From contig OY856188.1 in assembly GCA_963693315.1 (NCBI GenBank), positions 196,372,379-196,436,378 of the forward strand: a stretch of 64,000 nt of DNA, given 5' to 3'. Under the pieces are notes generated by a model. It had not been told where the DNA came from. It saw only the letters and a program-made list of their open reading frames with translations, and ran no database searches. Shown here piece by piece: positions 46,490 to 57,613 of the stretch. Position 1 is the first letter of the stretch; each line of letters begins with the position of its first letter. Made by a program: the position numbers and the translations under genes. Origin of the DNA: Diogma glabrata (lineage: Eukaryota > Arthropoda > Insecta > Diptera > Cylindrotomidae).

Positions 46490-46980
46490 CTTTCATTGCG
46501 TTAGGTGTTGTTAATATTGCTACGCCTTGTTTATGTGTGTTGGATTTACCAGAGAACATCATGTAATTTCCTTCACTTGTTGTTAGCTCTCCGCTGTTTT
46601 TCCATCTTACTTCACTGAGTCCTAGTGTATCTCGATGTTATATTCTTTCATTACTTTCTCAACTTGTGCTAACCTCGATGTTTCTATCAGAGTTCTGACA
46701 TTCCAGTTTCCTACTCGTGTCCGGGTACGGTAGCCAAGGGTCGATTTTTGATTTTTCCGGTTTTGTTTCGATTTTCTTTCTAGTATTCGTTTCTTTAATC
46801 ATTTGAATTTCGGATTCCCTTTCGGATTAACCGGTGATTCGGCCATCGAATCCTAGCCAGTTTCCAGGGCTGCTGGATAAGGTATACTGGCATACCGTGG
46901 GCGAGATATTCCTGCTTCAATGTGCTACAATCATATTTCCATATTTTTTCTGATGAAGTTCCCAAGCGGTCACCCGTTTG
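46490..46980 (-). pseudogene. LINE endonuclease N-terminal fragment
   Basis: The minus strand reads RVGNWNVRTLIETSRLAQVE, LGLSEVRWKNSGELTTSEGN and YMMFSGKSNTHKQGVAIL. This is the start of an apurinic-type endonuclease domain of an RTE-like LINE (GxWNVRTL...SExRW). It stops after about 75 residues. Confidence 0.7.
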
Positions 46981-47039
46981 TTGTGATACTTCCCAATGTT
47001 GCTTAGCTTCCTTGTAAGTGATGTTGTTGACTTATCCAC

Positions 47040-47165
47040 TTCTCCATCTCGCCCACTAATTGTATCTGATAACGGTACACAATTCGTTTCAGAACATTTC
47101 CAACATTTCTGTAAGTCACAAGGTATCCAACATATTCGATCGGCACCATATACCTTTTAACAATG
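47040..47165 (+). pseudogene. Gypsy integrase fragment
   Basis: Encodes VSDNGTQFVSEHFQHFCKSQ and GIQHIRSAPY, the second catalytic Asp region of a Ty3/Gypsy integrase. It ends abruptly where LINE sequence begins. Confidence 0.7.
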
Positions 47166-47500
47166 CAGACTGGGATAATTTTACCAATTTTACTGAATTG
47201 GAATTCAGTAAGCAAATTTTACCAATTGACGCTCTCTCTGGAAAAAGAAAATTCAGAGAAATTTTTAACAAAGTTAGATCTCGCTTCATTCCAGCCGGCA
47301 GAATACAAAATATTAAACCAAACTTCCCACAAGAAGCTTGTGTACTCTCTTCCCAAAGAGATGACATCCGTAAGATCCAACCGATTCTAGGATTCCGGGC
47401 CTGAACAAGCAGATAAACAAACTAGTAATGGAACATAAACGTAACAAATGGAAAGATTTAGTGAGTAAGTCAAACTTTGGCACAAATAAAAATTTGTTTA
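47166..47500 (+). pseudogene. LINE linker fragment fused to the integrase piece
   Basis: FREIFNKVRSRFIPAGRIQN, IKPNFPQEACVLSSQRDDIR and NKLVMEHKRNKWKDLV are typical of the segment between endonuclease and RT in Jockey-group LINEs (FIPAGRI...FPxEA...KxINKLVxxHKRxKW). Frame changes near 47400. Confidence 0.7.
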
Positions 47501-48857
47501 TATGCTTTGGCTTAAAATTCATTTTTACAAACCTATACTCCATTCACTTTGTTTACCTGACTTAAGATACAGTCACATCTAAACCTTTTTGTAAAGATGT
47601 GTGTTGAATACAATAACTCTGGGTCAGTGTGTTTTATATGTGGCGAACATTTAAATTAAAAATTTTCAAAATTTTAATTGTAGCGGCGATATTTTTATCG
47701 TTAAAAACTTATAAAAAACAAGTTAGTTTTATAAAGTTCTTGTTTTTTGATTTGGAAAATAGTTTGAAATTCCCTTATTTTATTTTTGCTTTTTCAATTT
47801 GTTAAGCAGTGTGTTAATTAAAAACTCGAATCACTTTATTAAAGAACAATATTATTAAAATATTTTATAAAAAAAACAAATTTTATACCATTGGAATCTT
47901 CTATTATTACATAGACTCATCTCGAAGTTGGCAGTTTATTATTAATGCAAAGAAAAATTATCACTAGTTTACAAGAAAAATCTCCCTAAATAAAACCCAA
48001 CTTTTCCTATAGATTTTGACCTACTGAACACGTATATCATATTCATATTTTTCTAGTTTACCTCTTGTTTTTTAGATATTCGCGAAAAACCAATTTTTTC
48101 GGTGAACAAAAAGGTTATTTAGGTTTTTGGATCGCATATTTTACAAAACAAACAAATTCAATGCATTAATGAAACAAGTGCATAGTAAAGATACTAACAA
48201 ACATCTTGAGTTTTTTGTTTTAAAAATCCACCAATGATTCTGGAAGTTATACGCGAAAAAAGCTGTAAAAAAATCAAAAATTTATGTTTTTTTCAAATTT
48301 TTCTATATTCGACGCCATAAATTTTGAACAAACAATGATTGTAAATTTTTTTAATTTCTTGGAGCCTATAGTTAATTTAATATTCTTTCTTTTAAGTTAA
48401 AAATCACGAATTTTGGTGCAGGTTGCACCAAGTTATTCAGGTTTTCCCAAAAAAATTCAAAATTCAAAATTTGGAAAAAAAAATTTTTACCAAGAATAAT
48501 TTCAATTCTGCAACATAATTGATTTATATATGAGTTTTTATGCAGTTCGAGTTAAAATTGCGAGTTATGGTCAAAACCTGGTCGTAACACAACGTTAAAA
48601 CGTTAAATGAACATTTTCTCTATTGTACCATCTTGTATGTGTTAAGTTGCAGCTAACATAACTATTTTTTGGCATCCACGATTTATCTTCATTCAGTTTT
48701 ATGCCAAACTAATGAAGGTATGCAATTCTTATATATGGATGATTCTTAAGCAGGATGTATTATGCAAATTCCACAAATAAAACAAAATGAATTTGGACAA
48801 TTTTTTCACTTGAAACTTTTTGAGAAGCCATTTAAATAAATTTAACTTTACTCTTTA
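47501..48857. other. Non-coding AT-rich interval
   Basis: No ORF with family signature. Possibly internal or flanking sequence of the decayed BEL element, but no LTR was recognised. Confidence 0.4.
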
Positions 48858-49928
48858 CTATTTTAAAACAAATCTTGACTGATGTTTGAGAACGACTGAA
48901 CTTGTACTTGTAAAAATTCCTAAATGCGTTGAACCACTATTAGATAATTCCGCATTTAACAAGTGTAAGAGTGTATGATGCTTTCTACCGCATATTTTAC
49001 ATGGAGGATGAAATTTGCATTGATTTTGAGAGTGTAATTTTCTCATACAGTTAAAGCACACACTGTATTGTACAACCCTTTCCCCACGATTGTTTACATC
49101 TAGGTTTCTAAATAAAGGATATTTTCCCAAAAAATTTTGATTGCAATGGAAGCATTGTTCCTTATTGACATTTTTTTCTGTTGAATCGTGTGTGACAAAG
49201 GTTTTTGAAATATTTTTAGGGTTTCTTTCTACTAGTACTAGGGGTCACACTTCTCTCCAAAAAACGACATTTTTGGTTCAAAAAATTTAATAGATCTCCA
49301 ATTTTGGGAAAATTTATTTTAACAGAATGGTTTGCCCAATCTAACCGGGTTTGATGGTCCAATTTGCTCATTAACAAGTAAATCAACCATGGATCTCTTG
49401 ATTCACATTCTTCTCCCATAATTCTTAAACCTCGCAGAAGCTGCCCTGCAACTTCATTAATTTTTCTTATTTCTTGAACTGTTCCGTTTAACTTTACTCC
49501 TGGTTTTAGTGTTACATATTTTGAGATAAGCTCAGTAGTTATAGAAGGTTTATCATCATATCGCCGCCTAGACATTGCCATGCTTCATCATATCCTCGAC
49601 TAGTAAATGGAATGCTCTTAATGCAGTCCTTTGCTTCTCCTGATAGAAGATTGTGTACAATTTGGACCTTTCTTACAGGGGAAATAAAGTTGTTTTCATA
49701 GATCGTGGTAGTATAGAAGTCATGAAAGGTTGGCCATTTGAATGAATTTCCTGAAAATGGTTCAATGTTTAACTTCGGTAGTTTAATTTGATCGCTTTTT
49801 CCTTCATAAAAGGTTTCTTGAACACAAAGAAAATCTTCTATAGCTTTATTTAAATCTATTGACATGGTATCATTTGATGATTGCAGTATATTAAGACGTT
49901 GTTTTAATATACTGCAATCTTTACGCAT
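48858..49928 (-). pseudogene. BEL/Pao gag remnant (DUF1759 and zinc knuckles)
   Basis: IKLPKLNIEPFSGNSFKWPT and SGEAKDCIKSIPF form the DUF1759 gag core of BEL/Pao elements. After a frameshift near 49575 the next frame gives a helical continuation. 49130-48950 has CFNCMRKLHSQNQCKFHPPC and CGRKHHTLLH, the BEL-type zinc knuckles. Reading is interrupted upstream by the repeat at 49932-50606. Confidence 0.8.
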
Positions 49929-49931
49929 GGA

Positions 49932-50606
49932 GGGATCAGTTTTTATTAATTTGTTAATTTTTTTCTATTTTTTGATCCACGGGTGTGACAACCCCGCGTA
50001 CTCCAGTCCCTGCTATTGGCATATGAGTTAACGTGAGATATCGCATACCACTGGCAATAGCAGTGAGATATCACTAGCCAAGGTGATATCTTAGGGGTGC
50101 TGGCGGATGAACTGTATTCAGTCAACGGTAGCACTCTCAATCTTAGCTAATGAATATTCCTTGATGCTGGAACGCTGTAGCTTGCTAGAAGAAACGAGCC
50201 TTCATATAACTATATATCTGAGCTTTAATCATTGAAAAATATACTGCGTCCCATAATCAAGGATTATGCCATTAGCTGGACTATTGGCAAACCAATTTTA
50301 GTTTTGTTCCTGCAAATTTTTAAAACAAATTTGCTTTTTATCTCTTATTTTATTTTCCCTATCCTATCACGAAATATTGGCCTATGTCATATTTTATATG
50401 TGATAGGATTTATGGTTTAGTTATCCATTATTTAACAAAAAAATATTAAAAAAAAAAACAGATTTGCGTCCATTAACATCCTTTGAACGCATGTTGTTGT
50501 GGGACCTTGGTCTTAAAAGGTTTTTATGTGTTGTTGTGACACATATTGTAATGCCTACTACACATCACATTTTATTACAAAAAAAAAAAAAAAAAAAAAA
50601 ATAAGG
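49932..50606 (+). repeat. Monomer of the 19064-20487 repeat, A-tailed, inserted in BEL gag
   Basis: Matches one arm of the inverted dimer along its whole length: CGCATGGAGGGATCAG start, ACAACCCCGCGTACTCCAGT, GGCAATAGCAGTGAGATATC, GTTGTGACACATATTG, then a run of ~26 A. It separates two parts of the same BEL gag. The A-run suggests retroposition, but no target duplication is clear. Confidence 0.7.
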
Positions 50607-50835
50607 AGCGAGTTTTATAGTAATCCTTTTCGAAAGATTTTAGTAGCGATGGAACATCTTAGTATCGTGATAACTCTTCTTCGGCATTCATGACAGTGTT
50701 ATACACAACTTCAAGTTTCTGTAACCGCGCCAAACAATCTTCAGCCGTAGCCGTAGATTGTTCATTTGATAACGCTAAACTAAACACTAGTATATGTTCC
50801 ATGTCTTCTGTGCTAATGCGCGTTTTCTCAACCAT
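50607..50835 (-). pseudogene. BEL/Pao gag N-terminal part
   Basis: Starts at an ATG (50833-50835): MVEKTRIST, then EDCLARLQKLEVVYNTVMNA, one stop, and SLLKSFEKDYYKTRS. The coiled, LxRLxxLE-type pattern and the FEKDY motif match BEL gag N-termini. It precedes the 48858-49928 part once the A-tailed repeat is discounted. Confidence 0.55.
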
Positions 50836-51200
50836 TTTTACATTTTAAGTCAGTGACACGAAACTTGTTTCTTTTAACACAAACTATCACAATAAATTTT
50901 ATAAAAAAAATAACAAATAATTTTTATAATATTTTAGTTTTATTTCAATGAAAGAAAAGGTTTAAATAATTAAATAAATAGAATTTCAATTGTTTTAATA
51001 TACACTTTTACCGTTGTCCAAGTACATCTATTGTTTTAATACAAGTTTATTTTTTAAGTTACACCACGTTTTTCAATCATGCAAGTTACAATAATTTAAA
51101 CAGTGCACGACTGCATGCACCTGTTAATAAACGAAACTATACGACGCGGGACGCCTTTGAAAAATATAATATATTAAAAAGTTTCTAAAATCATCGTTAT

Positions 51201-51918
51201 GGTGCTATTACACACAAATTAAATTCAGCTGCCATAATCAATTTTGCAGTTGCCATAATCTAAAAAGTTGATGAAAAATATTTTGTATGAGAAAAAGAGG
51301 GATAGCATGCGCGAGATAGATATAAAAACTGCAAGAAAAGTTAGCTGATAGCAACTGACTTTTTGAAAAATTATTTTGTTTACCAATTACTGCTAGAAAA
51401 TCGTCAGATGATTTCATCTGCAAATTCAACCGGTTTAAAACCGATTATCACATTAATTGATTTTCATATTAAAATCATAATAAAAATTATATTATATTAG
51501 GTATAAAATGATTGAATACATATTTTCAAGATTTTAATGTAAAAATTTTACGTTTTCTTTACGTATTTTCGATTCACATTTTTTTTTTCAAATCTTAGCG
51601 CATTTTCTTATTGTACAAGCTACAACAATTGCTTTATAATGTGGTGTCGCCATTTTGACGTTTCATTTGCTTTTACAGTATATAATTTATTTACAATTTA
51701 TATACCACTAATTTAGATATAATCGATTATATAATATAATATTAATACTAAATAACTAATGATCTTTTAAGAAATTGTTGTTTAAAAATTATTATTACTT
51801 CGTAAAGTTATTTGTACTTTCTTGCAGTTTTTGATCTTTTCGCCACCTACAGTCAAAAATAATAAATACTATCATCTGAAAAGTTGATGATAGCAACTGA
51901 ATTTATTTTGTGTGTAAT
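51201..51918 (+). mobile_element. Family D MITE, copy 1 (~0.72 kb)
   Basis: Begins GGTGCTATTACACACAAATT and ends with the complementary AATTTATTTTGTGTGTAAT, missing about six terminal bases where copy 2 abuts. Internal landmarks are AACCGGTTTAAAACCGATTA, GATTCACATTTTTTTTTTC and GTGGTGTCGCCATTTTGACG. No ORF. Confidence 0.75.
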
Positions 51919-52369
51919 GGTGCTATTACACACAAATTAAATTCAGTTGCTATCATCAACTTTTCAGATGATAGTATTTAGTACTTTTGACTGTAGATGG
52001 CGAAAAGATCAAAAACTGCAAGAAAATACAAAAATTTTACGAAATAATAATAATTTTTAAACAACAATTTATAAAAAAATCATTAGTTATGTAGTTTTAA
52101 TATTATATTATCTAATCGATTATATCTAAATTAGTGGTATATAAATTGTAAATAAATTATTTACTGTAAAGGCATGGTATAACGAATATAAGGTATTCTT
52201 GACAGCTAATCGAAAATTTTGTATGACGTCATCCGGCGTAAATATAAAGAAACAAAAAATGTTTTAATTTGAAAATTAGAGAAAATATAATTTTTACGTT
52301 ATGGTTTTCCTTATTTTTTTTCATTAACAATTTGTTTATTAAGTTTTCTAACTCTAAAGAACATTTTAC

Positions 52370-52500
52370 AGGGTAGGTAATTCGACGTACACGCCATGCT
52401 GCAGGGGTAATGCAGACAGAATTAGGTTGGTGTATCGGAGACAAGCAGAGAAAAATTGCTTAGTCTATTACGCTACATCACGGCGAATTGGCGCCGTAAA
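52370..52500 (-). repeat. Possible tRNA-related SINE head
   Basis: On the minus strand TAGCGTAATAG fits the A-box consensus, and ACGTCGAATTACC is an imperfect B-box ~90 nt further on. It lies just upstream of the LINE fragment. Weak evidence. Confidence 0.25.
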
Positions 52501-52529
52501 ACTTCTTATAACCTTAACATCATAACAGA

Positions 52530-53310
52530 ACCATTAACAAAAACTTGGGTTGGGACTGAGGTTAATACCATCACTCCGAAAAAAAAGCTTTGTTAAATTT
52601 GATAACCAAAAAAAGAATACCAGACACTAACAAAACAACAGAAGTTTTACCTGGACGTGAGAAAAAACCAAACTACCGAATCGGAACGTGAAACGTGTGC
52701 AGCCTGATCGCTCATGATACTTTAATAAGCCTAGAAACAGAGGCTGAGAGGCATAGGATTGATATCATTTATCTGCAAGAAATTAGACAGCCAATAATCG
52801 GAAAACAAAACTCGAATAGTCACTCTTTATGCAGTAGTGGTCATTCTTCTCGAAATGAATTTAGTACTGGTTTCCTTGTTGGTGCACGCATAGAAGAAGC
52901 CGTGTTGAAATTCATCCTGGTCAATGAGAGGATTTGCTACTTAGGGGTACACGGTACATAAAACAATATTTCTCTTATTGCCTTGCATGCACCTACTGAA
53001 GGAGGAGGTTATGAAATCAACACCAACAATGATAATGGTGAGAGAATGACTGAGTTTGCATTATCAAATAATTTGAGAATTCCCAGTACTTTCTTTTCGC
53101 ATCGATCGATTCATAAGCAGACTTATGTTTTTAAACCGAATGGAAACTCGAAGTCAAATTGATCAAGTACTAGCAATAGCACGTTTCTTTTCGAGCGATT
53201 TGGATGTGCGTTCCTTTAGATGTGCAAATATTGGAAGTAACCACTTCCTTGTATGTTTTGAGATAAGGTTCCACTTTCAACGATCAATTCAAAGATCTTT
53301 TACTCATTAG
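52530..53310 (+). pseudogene. RTE-like LINE endonuclease remnant
   Basis: Reads LISLETEAERHRIDIIYLQE, then IRQ, a central region, IALHAPTE and RIDQVLAIARF-like IDxVLxxxRF...DLDVRSFRCANIGSNHFLV. These are the start, middle and SDH-like end of an apurinic endonuclease domain. Stops and frameshifts are present; the RT is absent. Confidence 0.65.
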
Positions 53311-54349
53311 AGTATTTAAAAGTTTGTCTTTTAAAGTCCAATCATTTTGTCTTTTAAAGTCCAATCATTAACTAATAAATTAATTTATAAATCATACTAA
53401 ATATATTTTTAATTTAAAAACAATAGCTTTTCTCATTGATAATAACAACAAACGTATTATATAAAACTCCGAGTGACGTCAATCAAAATCAAAATGGCAT
53501 CGCTGTCACTCTAGTGAGAATACCTTATTTTCATTTTACCATGAGAGCAGTTATTGTAGCTTGTACAAGAAGAAAATGCGCTAAGATTTGAAAAAAAAAT
53601 GTGAATCGAAAATACTTTAAGTATGCTACAGACCTACAATCAATTTGACAATATGATTGAAGATTTTTTTTTACGAAGTATTTTGTTAAAAATTGAAGAA
53701 ATAGACATTCAATCATTTTCTTCAATTTTTTCTTTCTTTTTTCTTTTGCTTGCAATTTTATTTTTATTTATTTTTGTATAAATAAATATATATATAAATA
53801 TAACGTTGTACAAGTTCATTTCGCTTGGTTCTTTTATTTTGTTTTGTATTTTTAAATTTTTGGTTTTAAATTAAAAGGTTTGGATTGAACTTTATTATAT
53901 TATATATTATGTGTTAGGACGGGTTTAGTGTTTTTATTGGTAGGAGCGAGTCTATTAAAACAAAAGAAGAAAAAAAAAGACTATGAAGTAAACAAAACTT
54001 ACATCGGATGATATCTTATTCAAAGCTGTTTATGGTAACTAAGGCAATATTCAATTACACGGACTTACTTACGGATACTTTCAGATCAGGGTTAAACACA
54101 ACAGATCTCTAGGTAGATAGATCTCTAGGTCTATAAAATAAATAAATATAATAAAATAATGCTTTAACTAGGAAAATAAATTATCAATTCAAATAATAAT
54201 TGCCAATAATTTAAAAACCGTGCATGGTAAAATCAATATTCTATATAAAATAAAATGTAAATGTTCTCTCTTTCGTTTACATGCCATGAAATGCTTTTTC
54301 GGTCTATGCAGTCAGGTTCCATTCATTTCGTTTCATGACTAGGGAGCTC

Positions 54350-54645
54350 ACATCTGAATACTCATTCACGAGGCGAAAGCATTGCTGACAAAATTGACGG
54401 TTCCAACTTTGGAGTTCTCAACGAACCACAACTAACAAGGGTTACAAATAACTCGTATTCTACTCCAGATGTTTCCCTTGCCTGCATGTCACTATGACTA
54501 ACGCCAATTGCTGAATAGAGAACTAAAATCGCCTTAGGATCAATGCCGATCATAATCACCTTAAGCCGTTCAATAAACGTATTCCATGTTGTATGCCAAA
54601 TTTGAGTCCTGCATGATTCCACTAGACAACCCAACACACATCCAT
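54350..54645 (+). pseudogene. LINE endonuclease C-terminal fragment
   Basis: Plus-strand frame: HSRGESIADKIDGSNFGVLN, EPQLTRVTNNSYSTPDVSLA and, after a shift and stops, TKIALGSMPIIITLSRSINV. This matches the ...G..L...I....L.ILN...TR...SPDLTLAS.....W.....L.SDH.PI.I pattern of Jockey-type endonucleases. Confidence 0.65.
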
Positions 54646-54872
54646 ACATTTATATTCATACTATAACAAAAATGTTGCATTTTAATGTTTCCCATTGAAT
54701 GAAAATTGGTTGTAAAGATTTCAATATCGAGTGGTATTTTGTTGATTTATTTCAAAACCAGAATAATTGTAATGTTGTTTGAGACATAATTATTTGTTGC
54801 CTAAATAACAAAATTATTTAAATTTAATTTCCTAAATAAAGAACTAGTTTAAATTACAGTTGTTAAAACTTA

Positions 54873-55100
54873 TTGATGCTAGAGATGATTGAGATGATTG
54901 AATTGATTGAACGAGACGACAAACAATCTGCTCTATTCAAAGAAACTACGGTATGCAGACTGTTCATCGCTGAACCCAATCAAGGTGAATGCTTCTTACT
55001 TTGCATGTTATTGATACAACATATTATTTTCCAAGTCCAACGTCTTGGACAATTATCACCAAAATTGTTACTGGCGTTAAATTCTAAAATACATTTTTAA
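54873..55100 (+). pseudogene. Possible Helitron helicase fragment
   Basis: CRLFIAEPNQGECFLLCMLL resembles the Helitron/Pif1-like motif GRLYxVxPxxGExFYLRxLL. In a shifted frame SPTSWTIITKIVTGVKF resembles GPTSFxDLKTVNGV, which follows directly in Helitron helicases. Only ~65 residues and one shift, so the assignment is moderate. Confidence 0.45.
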
Positions 55101-55389
55101 GGAATACCGAAGTAGAGTAATTTCATTAAATTTCATTAATTACTTTACTCAGTAAGCAAATTCACACATAATCACATAATCCTTTAAAACAAACAAAAAA
55201 AACTTTATTTATTTTTAATCTCGCCAACTTATGTGAACAAGTTGGCATCTCATAAGATTAGTAGTTTACGAGGTAATCGAGATAATGGGAAAACACGTTT
55301 TACTTGTAATCGTTGTTGTTGGCCCTGATACGGAGCCACGTATTACGTTAGCAACGACTTTTCAAAATTAAAAAAAGAACAAAGCCACA

Positions 55390-55500
55390 AAAATGCCTCG
55401 GGATAAGCTTTTTCCAGGGCACAAATTTGACGTTGGGAATCTCAAATCAGAACTTTTCTCTAACCTATCATCCTACTTTAACACGGAAGATATAAACAAA
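55390..55500 (+). other. Short coding-like stretch, unrecognised
   Basis: MPRDKLFPGHKFDVGNLKSE then LFSNLSSYFNTED has balanced composition unlike its AT-rich flanks, and then degrades into lysine/tyrosine codons of an AT-rich run. Could be a pseudogene piece or short exon. No family recognised. Confidence 0.2.
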
Positions 55501-55748
55501 AACACAAAAAAATATATTTATATAAAAATAAAACAAAGAAAAGAAAACTTAGCTGGTATTTTCCTTGTTGAAAGTTGTTCGTAGAATATTTGGATACACA
55601 ATTCTGTAGCTGTCCATAAAATGTAAAAGCTGTTCGTTTAAAAAAACAGCGGATATGCAATTTTCTTTATGATATCATCATTTCTGTTAACAACATCAGT
55701 CACATGTAACAGAACGTCAGCCTCTCGTCCATATAATACTTTGCTCAC

Positions 55749-56060
55749 CACTAAACAAACCAATGTCAATGCAGCAAGTAAATATTTCCTTTCTGTACTC
55801 TTCCACTCTTTCACAATTTAAATTTTTTGATAGAACCCAGCATAGTAGTTGATATTTGATTTCAATCACTTCCTCGTTATTAAACCTCTCATCATTTAGA
55901 TGTTCTAATGGTGGCACAGTTATTGTTGGATATATTGACACCTGTCCTTTAAGAATATAATCTTCATTTCTAAAATGAAACAATTTTCGTTTTAATGATG
56001 TATCGTGTTTATGTTGTAATACTATTCCAATGGGACAACAAGTAATTTCATCCACACAAT
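55749..56060 (-). CDS. Unidentified exon-like ORF inside the TTAA element
   Basis: Open for 104 codons between a TTTTAG acceptor (just above 56060) and a GTGAGC donor (55743-55748). It encodes CVDEITCCPIGIVLQ, RNEDYILKGQVSIYPTITVP, LNDERFNNEEVIEIKYQLL and CWVLSKNLNCERVEEYRKEI. The composition is protein-like and much less AT-biased than nearby frames, with five cysteines and helical segments. No family recognised. It could be an exon of a cargo gene, of the element's own protein or of a host gene. Confidence 0.35.
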
Positions 56061-56823
56061 CTAAAACACGGTTTTATAGTAAAGTTAATTTTTTTTCTTT
56101 TATTTTTTTTTCAACACAATTAACTGTTTTATTAAATTATATATATAGATATGTACATGTAAAAATTGAACTTTTATTATTTTTGAGAGAAAACATAAAG
56201 ATGATGTTTTCAGTTTTTAATTTAAAAATCGACTGAATCTAAAAATTGATTGATCAACAAAAATGAAAAAATGTGATTTTTTCTTTGACATCTTCTAATG
56301 TCATCGTGTAATACTAAAGATTAAAACAAAATTGAGTAACGACATCTGTTCGTTAGAATTGAAATAAAATTGGGTACGTTCGTTTGTTTTTATAATTGTT
56401 ATTCGAAGTTGAACTGACCGTTGGAAAATTTGAAATTATTATTATTGTAAAAATGATCCGAGACTATGGAAATAAACTTTTATTGAATTAGAAAAAGAAG
56501 ATGAATTGGTTTCATTATTGTTTAGGCGAATATCACGGACGTTACATACTCTTAAAAATAGTGTTTTTATTGAAAGAGAAACCCTAAAAACGTATACCAT
56601 CATTTAAATCCTCGGCTGTTCAAAGACCCAAAATAATGAATGAAACATGTCCATATAATCAATAAAAATAGTTTTTAAAATTTTTATATTTGGAACTATG
56701 TATTGAGATTTGACTAAGTTAGAGATTTAATTACATTAAATATAACCCATCTCAACTAACCAATTGTAATGTTTCATTAAATTTCATTTAAACTTGTAGT
56801 TAATGAAAATTATTATAATATGA
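56061..56823. other. AT-rich interior of the TTAA element
   Basis: No ORF, RNA gene or repeat recognised. Confidence 0.4.
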
Positions 56824-57530
56824 ACCGTTTTTTTTAAAGTGGAATAAGTCCTTTTTTTCATATATTGAGATATTTAAGGATTTGCGTTTGCATCAATATA
56901 AAAACATTGGCAAATGTTACTAAAATTTTGTGATATTTTTCACCCTTTAAACCTATTTAATTTTATTATGCAATAATAATTATTTAAAATTAAAAAGAAA
57001 ATAATTGATTTTTTGACTCCAAATGAACGTGGACCTTCCACTTTCAATATTAATATTTTCTAAAAACTAAGAACAAGAGGTAGTACAAGTTCCATGTAAA
57101 TGGGTCATTTTTTTACCGACACATTTTTGATTTGGCTGAAATTTTTTTTATGCGTTTTATATCGAAAAAAAGAAATGGGTGTTCGAGGATTTTTGTTTTT
57201 GGAAAATATAGCGGTTCTAAATTTCTTGATGAGTTATTTTCAAAAATTCATAACTTCGGTTCTATTAAAGATAGAAACTTCTGTTTTGTTTTATTTAAAA
57301 GATGCTAGTTTAAAAAAAAAATAAAATTAACAAAAGTTATTCTGTTGATATTAACAAATAAAATGTTGAAATCGATCTTTAGCCATTTCTCCACTAACGC
57401 TCTACCCTAAATCGGACTCTATTGAAGGTATGATTATATATATAAAAAGAGGCCATCATTATCTTTCTAAAACTACCACTAACTCAATTTTTTCCAAAAG
57501 TGGACTTATTCCACTTTAAAAAAAAACGGT
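56824..57530. mobile_element. 0.7-kb TIR element (ACCGTTTTTTTTAAAGTGG ends)
   Basis: ACCGTTTTTTTTAAAGTGGA at the left and TCCACTTTAAAAAAAAACGGT-type sequence at the right are inverted for about 28 bp (through GGAATAAGTCC). The interior is AT-rich. A 74-codon ORF inside (57100-57324) shows no family signature. Target duplication unclear. Confidence 0.6.
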
Positions 57531-57613
57531 GCATATATATAAATTGCTAAACATTGTATTAATCAATGTATAAATTATTATAAAAAACAGAATGTTTTAT
57601 GCAACTTTTAGGC

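Larger units (their letters stand above)
52173..53543. mobile_element. TIR element (CATGGTA ends) carrying LINE sequence
   Basis: Left CATGGTATAACGAATATAAG and GTATTCTTGACAGC match the complement of the right end, which reads CATGGTAAAATGAAAATAAG and GTATTCTCACTAGAGTGACAGC. The body includes an RTE-like endonuclease fragment and an A-box-bearing stretch. No target duplication identified. Confidence 0.55.

Noticed and set aside
54362..54649. 95-codon minus-strand ORF
   Set aside because: The opposite strand carries recognisable LINE endonuclease motifs; the minus ORF is its shadow.
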